From positions 1,113,165 to 1,177,164 of the forward strand of contig NZ_OCND01000001.1 in NCBI RefSeq assembly GCF_900215535.1: a DNA stretch of 64,000 nucleotides. Reading direction: 5' to 3'. Positions 28,791 to 36,801 of this stretch are shown piece by piece. The notes below the pieces were generated by a model. The model ran no database searches and was not told the origin of the DNA. It saw nothing but the letters and a program-made list of their open reading frames with translations. The position numbers and the translations under genes were made by a program. The stretch's first letter is position 1. Each line of letters begins with the position of its first letter. Source of the stretch: Pseudoxanthomonas wuyuanensis. GTDB lineage: Bacteria; Pseudomonadota; Gammaproteobacteria; Xanthomonadales; Xanthomonadaceae.

Positions 28791-29825
28791 ATGAGCGACC
28801 TGCTTTCGCAAGACGAAATCGATGCCCTGCTGCATGGCGTCGATTCGGGCGCGATAGAAACCGAGGAAGCGCCGCCGGATCCCAGCGTGGCGCGCACCTA
28901 CGATTTCGCCAGCCAGGACCGCATCGTCCGCGGCCGCCTGCCGACCCTGGAGATGATCAACGAGCGCTTCATCCGCACCTGGCGGATCGGCCTGTTCAAT
29001 CTGCTGAGGCGCTCGGCGGACCTGTCCGTGCGCGGCATCGAGACCATCAAGTTCGGCGAGTACCTGCATTCGCTGTACGTGCCGACCAACCTCAACCTGA
29101 TCCGGCTCAAGCCGTTGCGCGGCGTCGGCCTGGTGGTATTCGAACCCAAGCTGGTCTACACCGTGGTCGACAACTTCTTCGGCGGCGACGGCCGCTACCC
29201 GGCGAAGATCGAGGGCCGCGAGTTCACCCAGACCGAGATGCGGGTGATCCAGTTGCTGCTCAAGCAGACCTTCGCCGATCTGGTCGACGCCTGGGCGCCG
29301 GTGCTGGCGGTGGATTTCGAATACATCAATTCCGAGGTCAACCCGCATTTCGCCAATATCGTCAGTCCGCGCGAGTACGTGGTGGTGAGCCGTTTCCATG
29401 TCGAACTGGACGGCGGTGGCGGCGATCTGCACATCACCCTGCCCTATTCGATGCTCGAACCGATCCGCGAACTGCTGGACGCCGGCATCCAGTCCGACCG
29501 CGTCCACGACGACGACTCCTTCCGCGACAGCATCAACGAGCTGCTGCGCACCGCCGAGGTCACCCTGTCCAGCGTACTGACCGAGAAGAACATCAGCCTG
29601 CGCGACCTGATCCGGCTCAAGGTGGGCGACATCCTGCCCATCGATCTGCCCAAGACAGTGCCGGTCTGCGTCGAACGCATCCCGGTCATGACCGGCGAGT
29701 TCGGCATCGCCAACGGCAACAACGCCGTCAAGATCGTGGCCACCCGCCCGCCCGGCGCCAATATTTCGCTACCGCCCCGCGTCACCGCGCTGGTCCCCGG
29801 CGCATCACAGGAAACCCAAGCATGA
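28791..29825 (+). CDS. fliM: Flagellar motor switch protein FliM
   Basis: A 344-residue C-ring protein. The N-terminus is the CheY~P docking peptide (LSQDEIDALLHG). A CheC-like middle domain and a C-terminal SpoA domain (ISLRDLIRLKVGDILPIDLP) follow. Two adjacent ATGs (28788 and 28791) are possible; the second has better spacing to the AAGGA at 28779–28783 and gives the usual MSDLLSQDEI. It overlaps fliN by four bases. Confidence 0.96.
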   Translation: MSDLLSQDEIDALLHGVDSGAIETEEAPPDPSVARTYDFASQDRIVRGRLPTLEMINERFIRTWRIGLFNLLRRSADLSVRGIETIKFGEYLHSLYVPTNLNLIRLKPLRGVGLVVFEPKLVYTVVDNFFGGDGRYPAKIEGREFTQTEMRVIQLLLKQTFADLVDAWAPVLAVDFEYINSEVNPHFANIVSPREYVVVSRFHVELDGGGGDLHITLPYSMLEPIRELLDAGIQSDRVHDDDSFRDSINELLRTAEVTLSSVLTEKNISLRDLIRLKVGDILPIDLPKTVPVCVERIPVMTGEFGIANGNNAVKIVATRPPGANISLPPRVTALVPGASQETQA

Positions 29826-30160
29826 ACCAGCCACTCTCCGAAGAAGCCAGCGCCGCGCAATTCGAAGCGCTGCAGGCAGAACAGGGCCACAGCGACAACG
29901 ACATGAGCCTGGACGTCATTCTCGACGTTCCAGTCGTGCTGTCGCTGGAAGTCGGCCGCATCCGCATTCCCATCCGCAACCTGCTGCAGCTCAACCAGGG
30001 CTCGGTGGTGGAACTGGAACGCGGCGCCGGCGAACCGCTGGACGTGTTCGTCAACGGCACCCTGATCGCGCACGGCGAGGTGGTCACCGTCAACGACCGT
30101 TTCGGCGTGCGCCTGACCGACGTGGTCAGCCCCAGCGAACGCATCCGGCGCCTGCGGTGA
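29822..30160 (+). CDS. fliN: Flagellar motor switch protein FliN
   Basis: A 112-residue SpoA-domain protein forming the base of the C-ring (LDVILDVPVVLSLEVGRIRIPIRNLLQLNQGSVVELE, then NDRFGVRLTDVVSPSERIRRL). Complete by comparison with family length (100–140). Four-base overlaps on both sides couple it to fliM and fliO. Confidence 0.96.
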   Translation: MNQPLSEEASAAQFEALQAEQGHSDNDMSLDVILDVPVVLSLEVGRIRIPIRNLLQLNQGSVVELERGAGEPLDVFVNGTLIAHGEVVTVNDRFGVRLTDVVSPSERIRRLR

Positions 30161-30552
30161 GCCCGATGCTGGCCGCGTTCGCCACCGCTGCCGCGCCGGT
30201 GCAGAAGATCGGCTACGCCGCGCCGTCCACGCCGGGCATCGGCGGCGCATTCGTCGCGCTGATCCTGGTGCTGGGCCTGATCCTGGGCCTGGCCTGGCTG
30301 CTGAAGCGGATGCCGGGCTCCGGCCTGGGCCTGCGCCAGAACGACCAGCTGCGCGTGGTGACCACGCTGGCGGTCGGCGGCAAGGAACGGCTGATGGTGA
30401 TCGAAATCGGCGGCGAACAACTGCTGATCGGCGTGGCCGCCGGCGGCATCCACACGCTGCACCGGCTGCCCGAACCGCTGCCGGCCCAGCCCGCCCCGCA
30501 ACTTCCCAATTTCGCCGAACTGCTTGCCAAGCGTCTGCGCAAAGAGACCTGA
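30157..30552 (+). CDS. fliO: Flagellar biosynthesis protein FliO
   Basis: A 131-residue inner-membrane protein with one hydrophobic helix at ~28–48 (GGAFVALILVLGLILGLAWLL), then a small cytoplasmic SpoA-like domain (LAVGGKERLMVIEIGGEQLLIGV). FliO helps the FliPQR gate assemble. The GTG at 30157 overlaps fliN; an ATG at 30166 is an alternative start. FliP begins directly after its stop. Confidence 0.92.
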   Translation: MSPMLAAFATAAAPVQKIGYAAPSTPGIGGAFVALILVLGLILGLAWLLKRMPGSGLGLRQNDQLRVVTTLAVGGKERLMVIEIGGEQLLIGVAAGGIHTLHRLPEPLPAQPAPQLPNFAELLAKRLRKET

Positions 30553-31347
30553 ATGATGCGTCGTTTTCTGCTTCCCCTGCTGGCCCTGCTGTGGCTGTGC
30601 GCGCCGGTACTGGCCATTGCCCAGACCGCGCCGGCTGCCGCCCAGACCGCGCCCGCGGCACCTGCCGCACCGACGCTGCCGGCGCTGCCGGATGTGACCG
30701 TCGGCCAGGTCGGCGACAGCAAGGTCAGCCTGCCATTGCAGACGCTGTTGCTGATGACGGCGATCACGCTGATCCCGTCCGCCCTGCTGGCGATGACCGC
30801 CTTCACCCGCATCATCATCGTGCTGGGCCTGCTGCGGCAGGCGCTGGGTACCGGGCAGACGCCCTCCAACCAGGTGCTGGTGGGATTGGCCTTGTTCCTG
30901 ACCATGCTGGTGATGATGCCGGTCGGCGAGAAGGCGTGGGCGCAGGGCATGGCGCCGTATCTCAACGGCCAGATCGACTTCGCCACCGCCTGGCAGCTGA
31001 CCACCGGACCGCTGCGCGACTTCATGCTGGCGCAGGTGCGCGAAACCGATCTGATGACCTTCGCCGGCCTGGCCGGACACGGCGCCTACGGCAGTCCGGC
31101 CGACGTGCCGTTCCCGATCGTGGTGGCCTCGTTCATCACCAGCGAACTGAAGACCGCGTTCGAAATCGGCTTCCTGGTGTTCATCCCGTTCGTCATCATC
31201 GATCTGGTGGTGGCCAGCGTGCTGATGTCGATGGGCATGATGATGCTGTCGCCGATGCTGGTGTCGGCACCGTTCAAGATCCTGCTGTTCGTACTGGTCG
31301 ACGGCTGGGTGCTGATCGTCGGTTCGCTGGCGGCGAGCTTCAACTAG
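30553..31347 (+). CDS. fliP: Flagellar export gate protein FliP
   Basis: A 264-residue polytopic membrane protein, made with a cleavable signal peptide (MMRRFLLPLLALLWLCAPVLAIAQ). Family cores are SALLAMTAFTRIIIVLGLLRQALGTGQTPSNQVL and the C-terminal MMMLSPMLVSAPFKILLFVLVDGW. Five FliP subunits form the export pore with FliQ and FliR. It is cotranscribed with fliO without spacing. A 126-base heptamer array separates it from fliQ, which is unusual for this normally tight gene set. Confidence 0.96.
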   Translation: MMRRFLLPLLALLWLCAPVLAIAQTAPAAAQTAPAAPAAPTLPALPDVTVGQVGDSKVSLPLQTLLLMTAITLIPSALLAMTAFTRIIIVLGLLRQALGTGQTPSNQVLVGLALFLTMLVMMPVGEKAWAQGMAPYLNGQIDFATAWQLTTGPLRDFMLAQVRETDLMTFAGLAGHGAYGSPADVPFPIVVASFITSELKTAFEIGFLVFIPFVIIDLVVASVLMSMGMMMLSPMLVSAPFKILLFVLVDGWVLIVGSLAASFN

Positions 31348-31473
31348 AAGAGGGGAGAGAAGTGAGGAGTGAGAAGTGAGAAAGAGCGCAGCACCTTCTC
31401 GCTTTGCACATTCCTGGCACTTCCCTTTTCCCCTCACCCGCTCACTCCTCACTCCTCACTCCCCGCTCTTCAC
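31348..31473 (+). repeat. Heptamer inverted array R2 between fliP and fliQ
   Basis: Purine arm 31350–31384 reads in sevens (GAGGGGA GAGAAGT GAG…). A ~48-base spacer follows, then a pyrimidine arm at 31433–31472 with the complementary 7-base period (CTCACTC units). The pyrimidine arm ends one base before the fliQ ATG and leaves no Shine-Dalgarno sequence. The two arms can pair over about 30 bases. Confidence 0.82.
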
Positions 31474-31743
31474 ATGACTCCCGAACTTGCCCTCACCGAA
31501 CTGCGCGGCGGCCTTGAAATCGCATTGTGGGTCGGCGGTCCGTTGCTGCTGGTGGTGCTGGTGGTCGGCGTGGCGGTCGGCGTGATCCAGGCCGCCACCC
31601 AGCTCAACGAGCCCACCATCGCCTTCGTCGCCAAGGCCATTGCGCTGACCGCCGCGCTATTCGCCACCGGCAGCTATCTGCTGGGCACGCTGGTCGAGTA
31701 CACGACCCAGTTGTTCCAGCGGCTGCCGCATTTGATTGGCTGA
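31474..31743 (+). CDS. fliQ: Flagellar export gate protein FliQ
   Basis: An 89-residue membrane protein of two helices (LEIALWVGGPLLLVVLVVGVAVGVIQ and AFVAKAIALTAALFATGSYLLG) with the family loop AATQLNEPTI between them. Complete by family length (about 89). The ATG at 31474 is preceded only by CT-rich sequence of array R2, so it has no Shine-Dalgarno match. Confidence 0.95.
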   Translation: MTPELALTELRGGLEIALWVGGPLLLVVLVVGVAVGVIQAATQLNEPTIAFVAKAIALTAALFATGSYLLGTLVEYTTQLFQRLPHLIG

Positions 31744-31870
31744 AGAGCGAGAAACGAGTGAAGAGGAACGAGAAACGAGAGAAAGGCATGGCTCGCGTGC
31801 CGCTTGCCCCTCCTCGTTTCAGTCGCCGCCCCCACTCGTTTCTCACTCCTCTTCACTCGTTCCTCGCTTT
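31744..31870 (+). repeat. Heptamer inverted array R3 between fliQ and fliR
   Basis: Purine arm in sevens just after the fliQ stop (GAGAAAC GAGTGAA GAGGAAC GAGAAAC, about 31749–31776), a ~50-base spacer, and a pyrimidine arm (about 31830–31868) of complementary units running straight to the fliR ATG. Same design as R2 with a different heptamer. Confidence 0.82.
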
Positions 31871-32662
31871 ATGAACTCCGCCACCCAGATGGTCATCGAC
31901 GGCCAGCAGGCCTTCGGCATGATCAATGCGCTGTTGTGGACGCTGCTGCGGACCGGTGCGCTGCTGATGGCGGCGCCGCTGATCGGCACCCGCGCGGTGT
32001 CTGTGCGGGTGCGGGTGATCATTGCCGGCGCGCTGTCGATGGCGCTGACGCCGATGCTGCCGCCGGGACCGGCGCAGATCCAGTTCGACGCCGCCACCGT
32101 GCTGAGCATCGCCCGCGAACTGGCGGTCGGCGCCAGCATGGGTTTCATGCTGCGGCTGGCGTTCGAAGCCGGCGCGATGGCCGGCGAACTGATTTCGCAA
32201 GGCACCGGCCTGGCGTTCGCTCAGATGTCCGATCCGCTGCGCGGGGTCAATTCCGGCGTGGTCGGGCAGTGGTTCTATCTGGCCTTTGGGCTGCTGTTCT
32301 TCGCTTTCAACGGGCATCTGGCGCTGGTCGCGCTGCTGGTCGACAGTTATCGCTCGCTGCCGGTCGGCACCGCGCTGCCGGACGTGACAGCGATGTTACA
32401 GGTGGCGCCGGCATTCTTCATGCAGGTGCTGCGCGCCGCGGTCAGCCTGGCGTTGCCGGTGATGGTGGCGATGCTGGCGGTCAACCTGGCCTTCGGCGTA
32501 CTGGGCCGCGCGGCGCCCGCGCTCAACCCCATCCAGTTGGGTCTGCCGACCGCGCTGCTGCTTGGCCTGTTCCTGCTGGCGTTGCTGGCCGGAGAGCTCG
32601 GTCCGCCGGTGCAACGCATCTTCGAGTCGTCGTTCGACGCGGCCAGGCAGCTCGCTTCCTGA
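31871..32662 (+). CDS. fliR: Flagellar export gate protein FliR
   Basis: A 263-residue protein with about six hydrophobic helices. Family segments include RTGALLMAAPLIGTRAVSVRVR, GTGLAFAQMSDPL and the C-terminal LGLFLLALLAGELGPPVQRIF. It completes the FliP5Q4R1 gate. The ATG at 31871 abuts the pyrimidine arm of R3 and has no Shine-Dalgarno match. It ends the first flagellar block; flhB, normally adjacent, is 12 kb away. Confidence 0.95.
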   Translation: MNSATQMVIDGQQAFGMINALLWTLLRTGALLMAAPLIGTRAVSVRVRVIIAGALSMALTPMLPPGPAQIQFDAATVLSIARELAVGASMGFMLRLAFEAGAMAGELISQGTGLAFAQMSDPLRGVNSGVVGQWFYLAFGLLFFAFNGHLALVALLVDSYRSLPVGTALPDVTAMLQVAPAFFMQVLRAAVSLALPVMVAMLAVNLAFGVLGRAAPALNPIQLGLPTALLLGLFLLALLAGELGPPVQRIFESSFDAARQLAS

Positions 32663-32687
32663 CAATCGATCGCAACAAGTACTTCAC

Positions 32688-32701
32688 GTAAATGCGTTTA
32701 C
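32688..32701 (+). promoter_or_regulatory. Possible operator palindrome upstream of the TetR gene
   Basis: A 14-base inverted repeat GTAAA-TGCG-TTTAC, 115 bases before the TetR start. TetR proteins often bind palindromes of this kind near their own gene. No promoter boxes could be fixed around it. Confidence 0.3.
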
Positions 32702-32815
32702 AAGGTCAGAATGTGGGCACAGGGGATTCGACCAGCCGAAGCCAAGCCGTTCAGGTTTGGTCCGGCTCGCGTCCCCTGACCGAAGAGGCCCAGCGACAAC
32801 GCAGAAGGAATCGGC

Positions 32816-33400
32816 GTGTATTCGACTTCATCCTTCAAACGACGTACCAGTCACGAAACCCGCGAAGCGGTACTGGCGGCAGCGCGCAAGCTGTTCTTCA
32901 GCAAGGGGTTCGAGCAGACCACGCTGATGGACCTGGGCAAGGCCACCGGTTTGAGCGCGCGCGGGGTAATCCTGCACTTCGAAACCAAGGCCGACATCAT
33001 CGCGACCCTGCTGATCCGCGACTACAGCGCGCGCAAGCCGCCGACGTTGGGCAAGGGGCGCACCAGCGCCCAACGCATCCTCGACTTCTACCTGTGGGTG
33101 GCGCGCGGGGATGTGGCGACGTTCGTCGCGTTCCCGGCCCTGTGGGGGGTTTCAGCGCGCTGGTCGGCCGAGATGGAGGCTGACGTCAACGCCGTGGTGC
33201 GCGCGATGCGCGAACCGGTGCGGCAGGAACTGGCGCGCGGCATCGAGGCCGGCGAATTCCGCGCTGTCGACATCCGCCACGCCGACGATCTGCTGTGGCA
33301 GAGCTACCAGCACGGGCTGCGCGCGGTGGCGGTGACCGGCGGCACGCCGGCACTGGCGCTGCCGCAGGTCCATCGCACACTGGAAATCCTGGCCGCCTGA
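32816..33400 (+). CDS. TetR-family transcriptional regulator
   Basis: A 194-residue regulator with an N-terminal TetR helix-turn-helix (REAVLAAARKLFFSKGFEQTTLMDLGKATGLSARGVILHFETK, residues ~16–58) and a helical ligand domain. The GTG at 32816 follows AGGA at 32806–32809. It is the first gene after fliR, with a possible operator palindrome upstream. The target genes are unknown; no adjacent efflux or enzyme gene is divergent from it. It is not obviously flagellar. Confidence 0.85.
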   Translation: MYSTSSFKRRTSHETREAVLAAARKLFFSKGFEQTTLMDLGKATGLSARGVILHFETKADIIATLLIRDYSARKPPTLGKGRTSAQRILDFYLWVARGDVATFVAFPALWGVSARWSAEMEADVNAVVRAMREPVRQELARGIEAGEFRAVDIRHADDLLWQSYQHGLRAVAVTGGTPALALPQVHRTLEILAA

Positions 33401-33462
33401 CCGGCGGCGCGGCGACGACGGCGGCGCTGGTGCGCCGCCGCCTGCCCTGCCGCAAGCCGCGG

Positions 33463-34092
33463 TTACTTGTCGCGGCCCTGCTTGTTGCCGGGGTTGCCCT
33501 GCCCTTTGCCCTTGTCCTTGCCTTTATCGGCACCCTGGCCGGCATCGGGGCCGGACCGATCCGGCTTCTTGCCGGCCGCCGGCGGCGCCTTGCTCTTGCC
33601 GGGACCATGCTGCGACCAGTCCACCCGCACGTTCTGATCCACGCGCACCGGATAGCCCCAACGGCCGTAGGTCCCAGCGGCACCCTGCTTCAGCGCGTGA
33701 AAAGCCTGCGAGCCGGGCTTGATGCCGTAGCGCTTGGCCACCGCGCCCCAGCCCTGGCCCGGATTGCGGTCGTATTCGCGCACCACCTCCAGGCAGGGGA
33801 CACCAACAGCCCGCGCAAGCGCGCAGGCGTAATAGACATCGGCCGGCGCCCAGCGCCGCTGATCCAGCAGTTCGACCACCAGCGAGCGCGGCGCGCCGTA
33901 ATAGCCGGTCATCTCGCCGATGAACGGATCCCGGTAGCGGCGGCCATAGTCGTTGATTTCGCCCAGCCGCGAGTCGACCCAGACATCGCCGGTACGGACG
34001 TTGTAGCCCACGGTCTGCGCCGCCGAAGGCAGCGCGGCCGACATTGCGGTGGCCAACACCGCGCCCAGTACGATTGCCTTGAAAGTTCCCAT
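33463..34092 (-). CDS. Secreted hypothetical protein with basic, low-complexity tail
   Basis: A 209-residue protein with a signal peptide (MGTFKAIVLGAVLATAMSAALPSAAQ). A ~120-residue domain begins VGYNVRTGDVWVDSRLGEINDYGRRY and has two cysteines (YYACALARAVGVPC). The last ~45 residues are Lys/Gly/Pro-rich (KGKDKGKGQG). The ATG at 34092 was preferred because GGAG lies seven bases upstream; a GTG at 34098 is too close. No family was recognised. The domain is composed of short helices and may act in the periplasm. Confidence 0.7.
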   Translation of the reverse strand: MGTFKAIVLGAVLATAMSAALPSAAQTVGYNVRTGDVWVDSRLGEINDYGRRYRDPFIGEMTGYYGAPRSLVVELLDQRRWAPADVYYACALARAVGVPCLEVVREYDRNPGQGWGAVAKRYGIKPGSQAFHALKQGAAGTYGRWGYPVRVDQNVRVDWSQHGPGKSKAPPAAGKKPDRSGPDAGQGADKGKDKGKGQGNPGNKQGRDK

Positions 34093-34249
34093 ATGCACGC
34101 TCCGGATTCGGTGGAGGGTTCAAGTGTCTGCGTCCTGCGATGAACAGCATATGAGGTCTTGCCTCCGCCCAAGCCTGGCAATGGAAGCGCGTTGCGCACC
34201 GTTCTGGCCGGAAAGTCCGCAGCGGCGCGGTCGCGGCGATTGACCGGCC

Positions 34250-34265
34250 ATGAAAACGTTTTCAT
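34250..34265 (+). promoter_or_regulatory. LacI-family operator upstream of the GH3 beta-glucosidase
   Basis: A perfect 16-base palindrome ATGAAAACGTTTTCAT with the central CG typical of LacI/GalR-type operators, 55 bases before the start codon. No LacI gene lies in the window, so the regulator would be elsewhere. Confidence 0.65.
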
Positions 34266-34319
34266 AATCCAGGGTTCGTGTCTGAAACCCCTGCCTAGCA
34301 TTTCACCCGGAGTCACCGA

Positions 34320-36500
34320 ATGGACCCGTTCGAACGCGTGGAAGCGCTGATCGCGCAGATGACGCTGGAGGAAAAAATCGGCCAGTTGGGCGCATTCGCC
34401 GACGCCTTGCGGCCATTCGCGTTCGAAGTGAACCCGGAAACTTTTGCCCGCGACGCCGAGGACGTGCGCCAGCAGATCCGCGCCGGCCGCGTCGGCACGC
34501 TGTTCAACGGGGTCGGCGCGGTGGAAGGACTGGAAGCGCAGCGCATCGCGGTGGAGGAAAGCCGGCTGGGCATTCCGCTGTTGCTGGGCGCCGACGTCAT
34601 CCATGGCATGCGCACCGTGTTTCCGATTCCGCTGGGCGAAGCGGCCAGCTTCGAACCGGAACTGGCCGAACGCACCGCGCGCGCGACGGCGGTCGAGGCC
34701 ACCGCCGCCGGCCTGCACTGGACGTTCGCGCCGATGGTCGATGTGGCCCGCGACCAGCGCTGGGGCCGGGTGGCCGAAACCTCCGGCGAAGACACCTTCC
34801 TGGCCTGCGCGTTCGCGGTGGCGCGGGTGCGCGGCTTCCAGGGCCCGGATCTGACCGCGGCCGATTCGCTGCTGGCCTCGCTGAAGCACTTCGCCGCCTA
34901 CGGCGCGGTGGCCGCCGGCCTGGACTACAGTTCGGCCGACATGTCGCCGCAGATGCTGCGCGATGTGCACCTGCCGCCGTTCAAGGCCGGCATCGATGCC
35001 GGCGCGCTGACCCTGATGAGTTCGTTCAACGACATCAACGGCGTGCCGTCCTCGGCCAACCGCGAACTGCTGACCGGCATCCTGCGCGGGGAATGGCAAT
35101 TCGGCGGTTTCGTCATCTCCGACTACACCTCCGATTTCGAACTGATCGCGCAGGGCTATGCCGAAGACGAACGCGATGCCGCGCAGCTGGCGTTGAATGC
35201 CGGACTGGACATCAGCCTGCAGAGCGGCGTGTACGCCAATCATCTGGCCGGGCTGGTCGAAAGCGGTGCGGTGGCGATGACGACACTGGACGAAGCGGTA
35301 CGGCGGGTATTGCGGGTCAAGGCCGCGATTGGCCTGTTCGACACCCCCTACCGGTCGCTGGATCCGCAGCGCGAAGCCGATACCTCCTACCTCCCGGCCC
35401 ACGATGCGCTGGCGCGCGAGGCCGCGCGCCGCTCGATCGTGCTGCTGAAGAACGAAAACGATCTGCTGCCGCTGAAGAAATCCGGCCAGCGCATCGCGTT
35501 GATCGGCCCGTTCGGCGAGGACCGCGACAACATCGGCGGCTGCTGGAACATCTTCGGCGACCGCAATCGCGACATCGACCTGGCCAGCGGCCTGCGCGCC
35601 GCGCTGCACGACCCGCATTCGCTGCGGGTCGTGCGCGGCTGCGATTTCGAAGCGCCGCTGGAGGGCGGCATCGAGGCCGCGGTCGCTGCCGCGCGCAGTG
35701 CCGACGTGGCGCTGCTGGCCATCGGCGAGCCGGAGAATTTCAGCGGCGAGGCGCAGTCGCGGCTGCAGATCGTGGTGCCGCCGGCGCAGCAGGCGTTGGC
35801 CGAAGCGGTGGCGGCGACCGGCACGCCGGTGGTCGTGCTGCTGCGCAACGGCCGCGCGCTGGCGCTGAGCGGCGCGGTGCGCGATGCCGATGCGATCCTG
35901 GTCACCTGGTTCCTGGGCACCCAGACCGGTCATGCGGTGGCCGACGTGCTGTTCGGCGACTACAACCCGTCGGCGCGGTTGCCGGTCAGTTTTCCGCAGG
36001 ATTCGGGCCAGCAGCCGTATTTCTACAATCACACACGCAGCGGCCGCCCCGAGTTGCCGGAACAGTCGTGGGCATTCAAGAACCGCTGGCGCGAGATCCC
36101 CCACGCGCCGCTGTACCCGTTCGGGCACGGCCTGAGCTATACGCGCTTCGGTTACTCGGCACCGGCACTGGACAGCGCCGTGCTGGCCTGGGACGGCACC
36201 CTGACCGTTCGCTGCACGATCAGCCACCAGGCCGGCCCGGCCGGCGAGGAAGTCGCCCAGCTTTACATCCATGACCGCGTCGCCAGCCGGGTACGGCCGG
36301 TGCGCGAATTGAAGGGCTTCCGCAAGATCCGGCTGCAGCCGGGTCAAAGCGCCGAGGTGGCGTTCCAGCTCACCCGCCACGATCTGGCGTTCCACGGTGC
36401 CGACAATCGCCTGTCGGCCGAACCGGGCCGGTTCGATCTCTGGGTGGCGCCGTCGGCGCTGGCCGGCGAAGCGGTGGCGTTCGAGTTGCTGGGGCCTTGA
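34320..36500 (+). CDS. bglX: Glycoside hydrolase family 3 beta-glucosidase, BglX-type
   Basis: A 726-residue enzyme. The GH3 N-terminal domain (~1–330) has LLGADVIHGMRTVFPIPLGEAASF, KHFAAYG and the nucleophile Asp268 in GFVISDYTS. The GH3 C-terminal domain (~375–590) and a fibronectin III-like C-terminus follow. It would release glucose or other sugars from beta-linked oligosaccharides. Escherichia coli BglX is periplasmic, but no signal peptide is present here and the protein starts directly at the catalytic domain, so it is probably cytoplasmic. The LacI-type operator suggests sugar-controlled expression. Confidence 0.93.
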   Translation: MDPFERVEALIAQMTLEEKIGQLGAFADALRPFAFEVNPETFARDAEDVRQQIRAGRVGTLFNGVGAVEGLEAQRIAVEESRLGIPLLLGADVIHGMRTVFPIPLGEAASFEPELAERTARATAVEATAAGLHWTFAPMVDVARDQRWGRVAETSGEDTFLACAFAVARVRGFQGPDLTAADSLLASLKHFAAYGAVAAGLDYSSADMSPQMLRDVHLPPFKAGIDAGALTLMSSFNDINGVPSSANRELLTGILRGEWQFGGFVISDYTSDFELIAQGYAEDERDAAQLALNAGLDISLQSGVYANHLAGLVESGAVAMTTLDEAVRRVLRVKAAIGLFDTPYRSLDPQREADTSYLPAHDALAREAARRSIVLLKNENDLLPLKKSGQRIALIGPFGEDRDNIGGCWNIFGDRNRDIDLASGLRAALHDPHSLRVVRGCDFEAPLEGGIEAAVAAARSADVALLAIGEPENFSGEAQSRLQIVVPPAQQALAEAVAATGTPVVVLLRNGRALALSGAVRDADAILVTWFLGTQTGHAVADVLFGDYNPSARLPVSFPQDSGQQPYFYNHTRSGRPELPEQSWAFKNRWREIPHAPLYPFGHGLSYTRFGYSAPALDSAVLAWDGTLTVRCTISHQAGPAGEEVAQLYIHDRVASRVRPVRELKGFRKIRLQPGQSAEVAFQLTRHDLAFHGADNRLSAEPGRFDLWVAPSALAGEAVAFELLGP

Positions 36501-36801
36501 GCCGGCAGGTTCCCTAGCCGTATCATCCCTAGGGGCTGTTGCCGTTTCCCCGCTGCCGAAGCCGCGCCGGCTCCTGCGGCAATCCGGCTGATGGCCCGGC
36601 ACGCGGACCGCTTGGCGGCCCACCGGCCGTGGCCGGGGCACCGCCGCAGGTTCGAACAGTGCGCCGGATAACGCCATCGATCCTGCCGAATGCGCCGCAG
36701 CGCAACATCCGCTCCACCTCGATGGCACTAGACTTGCAGCGCTGCGCTCATGCGCCGACGACTACCGCCTTGCCGACCCCGCCTGCGGATTCCGATTCCG
36801 G
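36501..36801. other. Intergenic region between bglX and the diguanylate cyclase gene
   Basis: About 300 bases with no credible gene. It is GC-rich with short inverted repeats (for example CCGGCCGTGGCCGG near 36622–36635) but no convincing terminator or promoter. Confidence 0.5.

Noticed and set aside
31348..31473. Rho-independent terminators at the heptamer arrays
   Set aside because: The stems are long but followed by start codons, not T-runs, and lie within co-transcribed gate genes.
33909..36728. 939-residue frame antisense to the GH3 gene
   Set aside because: Shadow of bglX; no recognisable motif.
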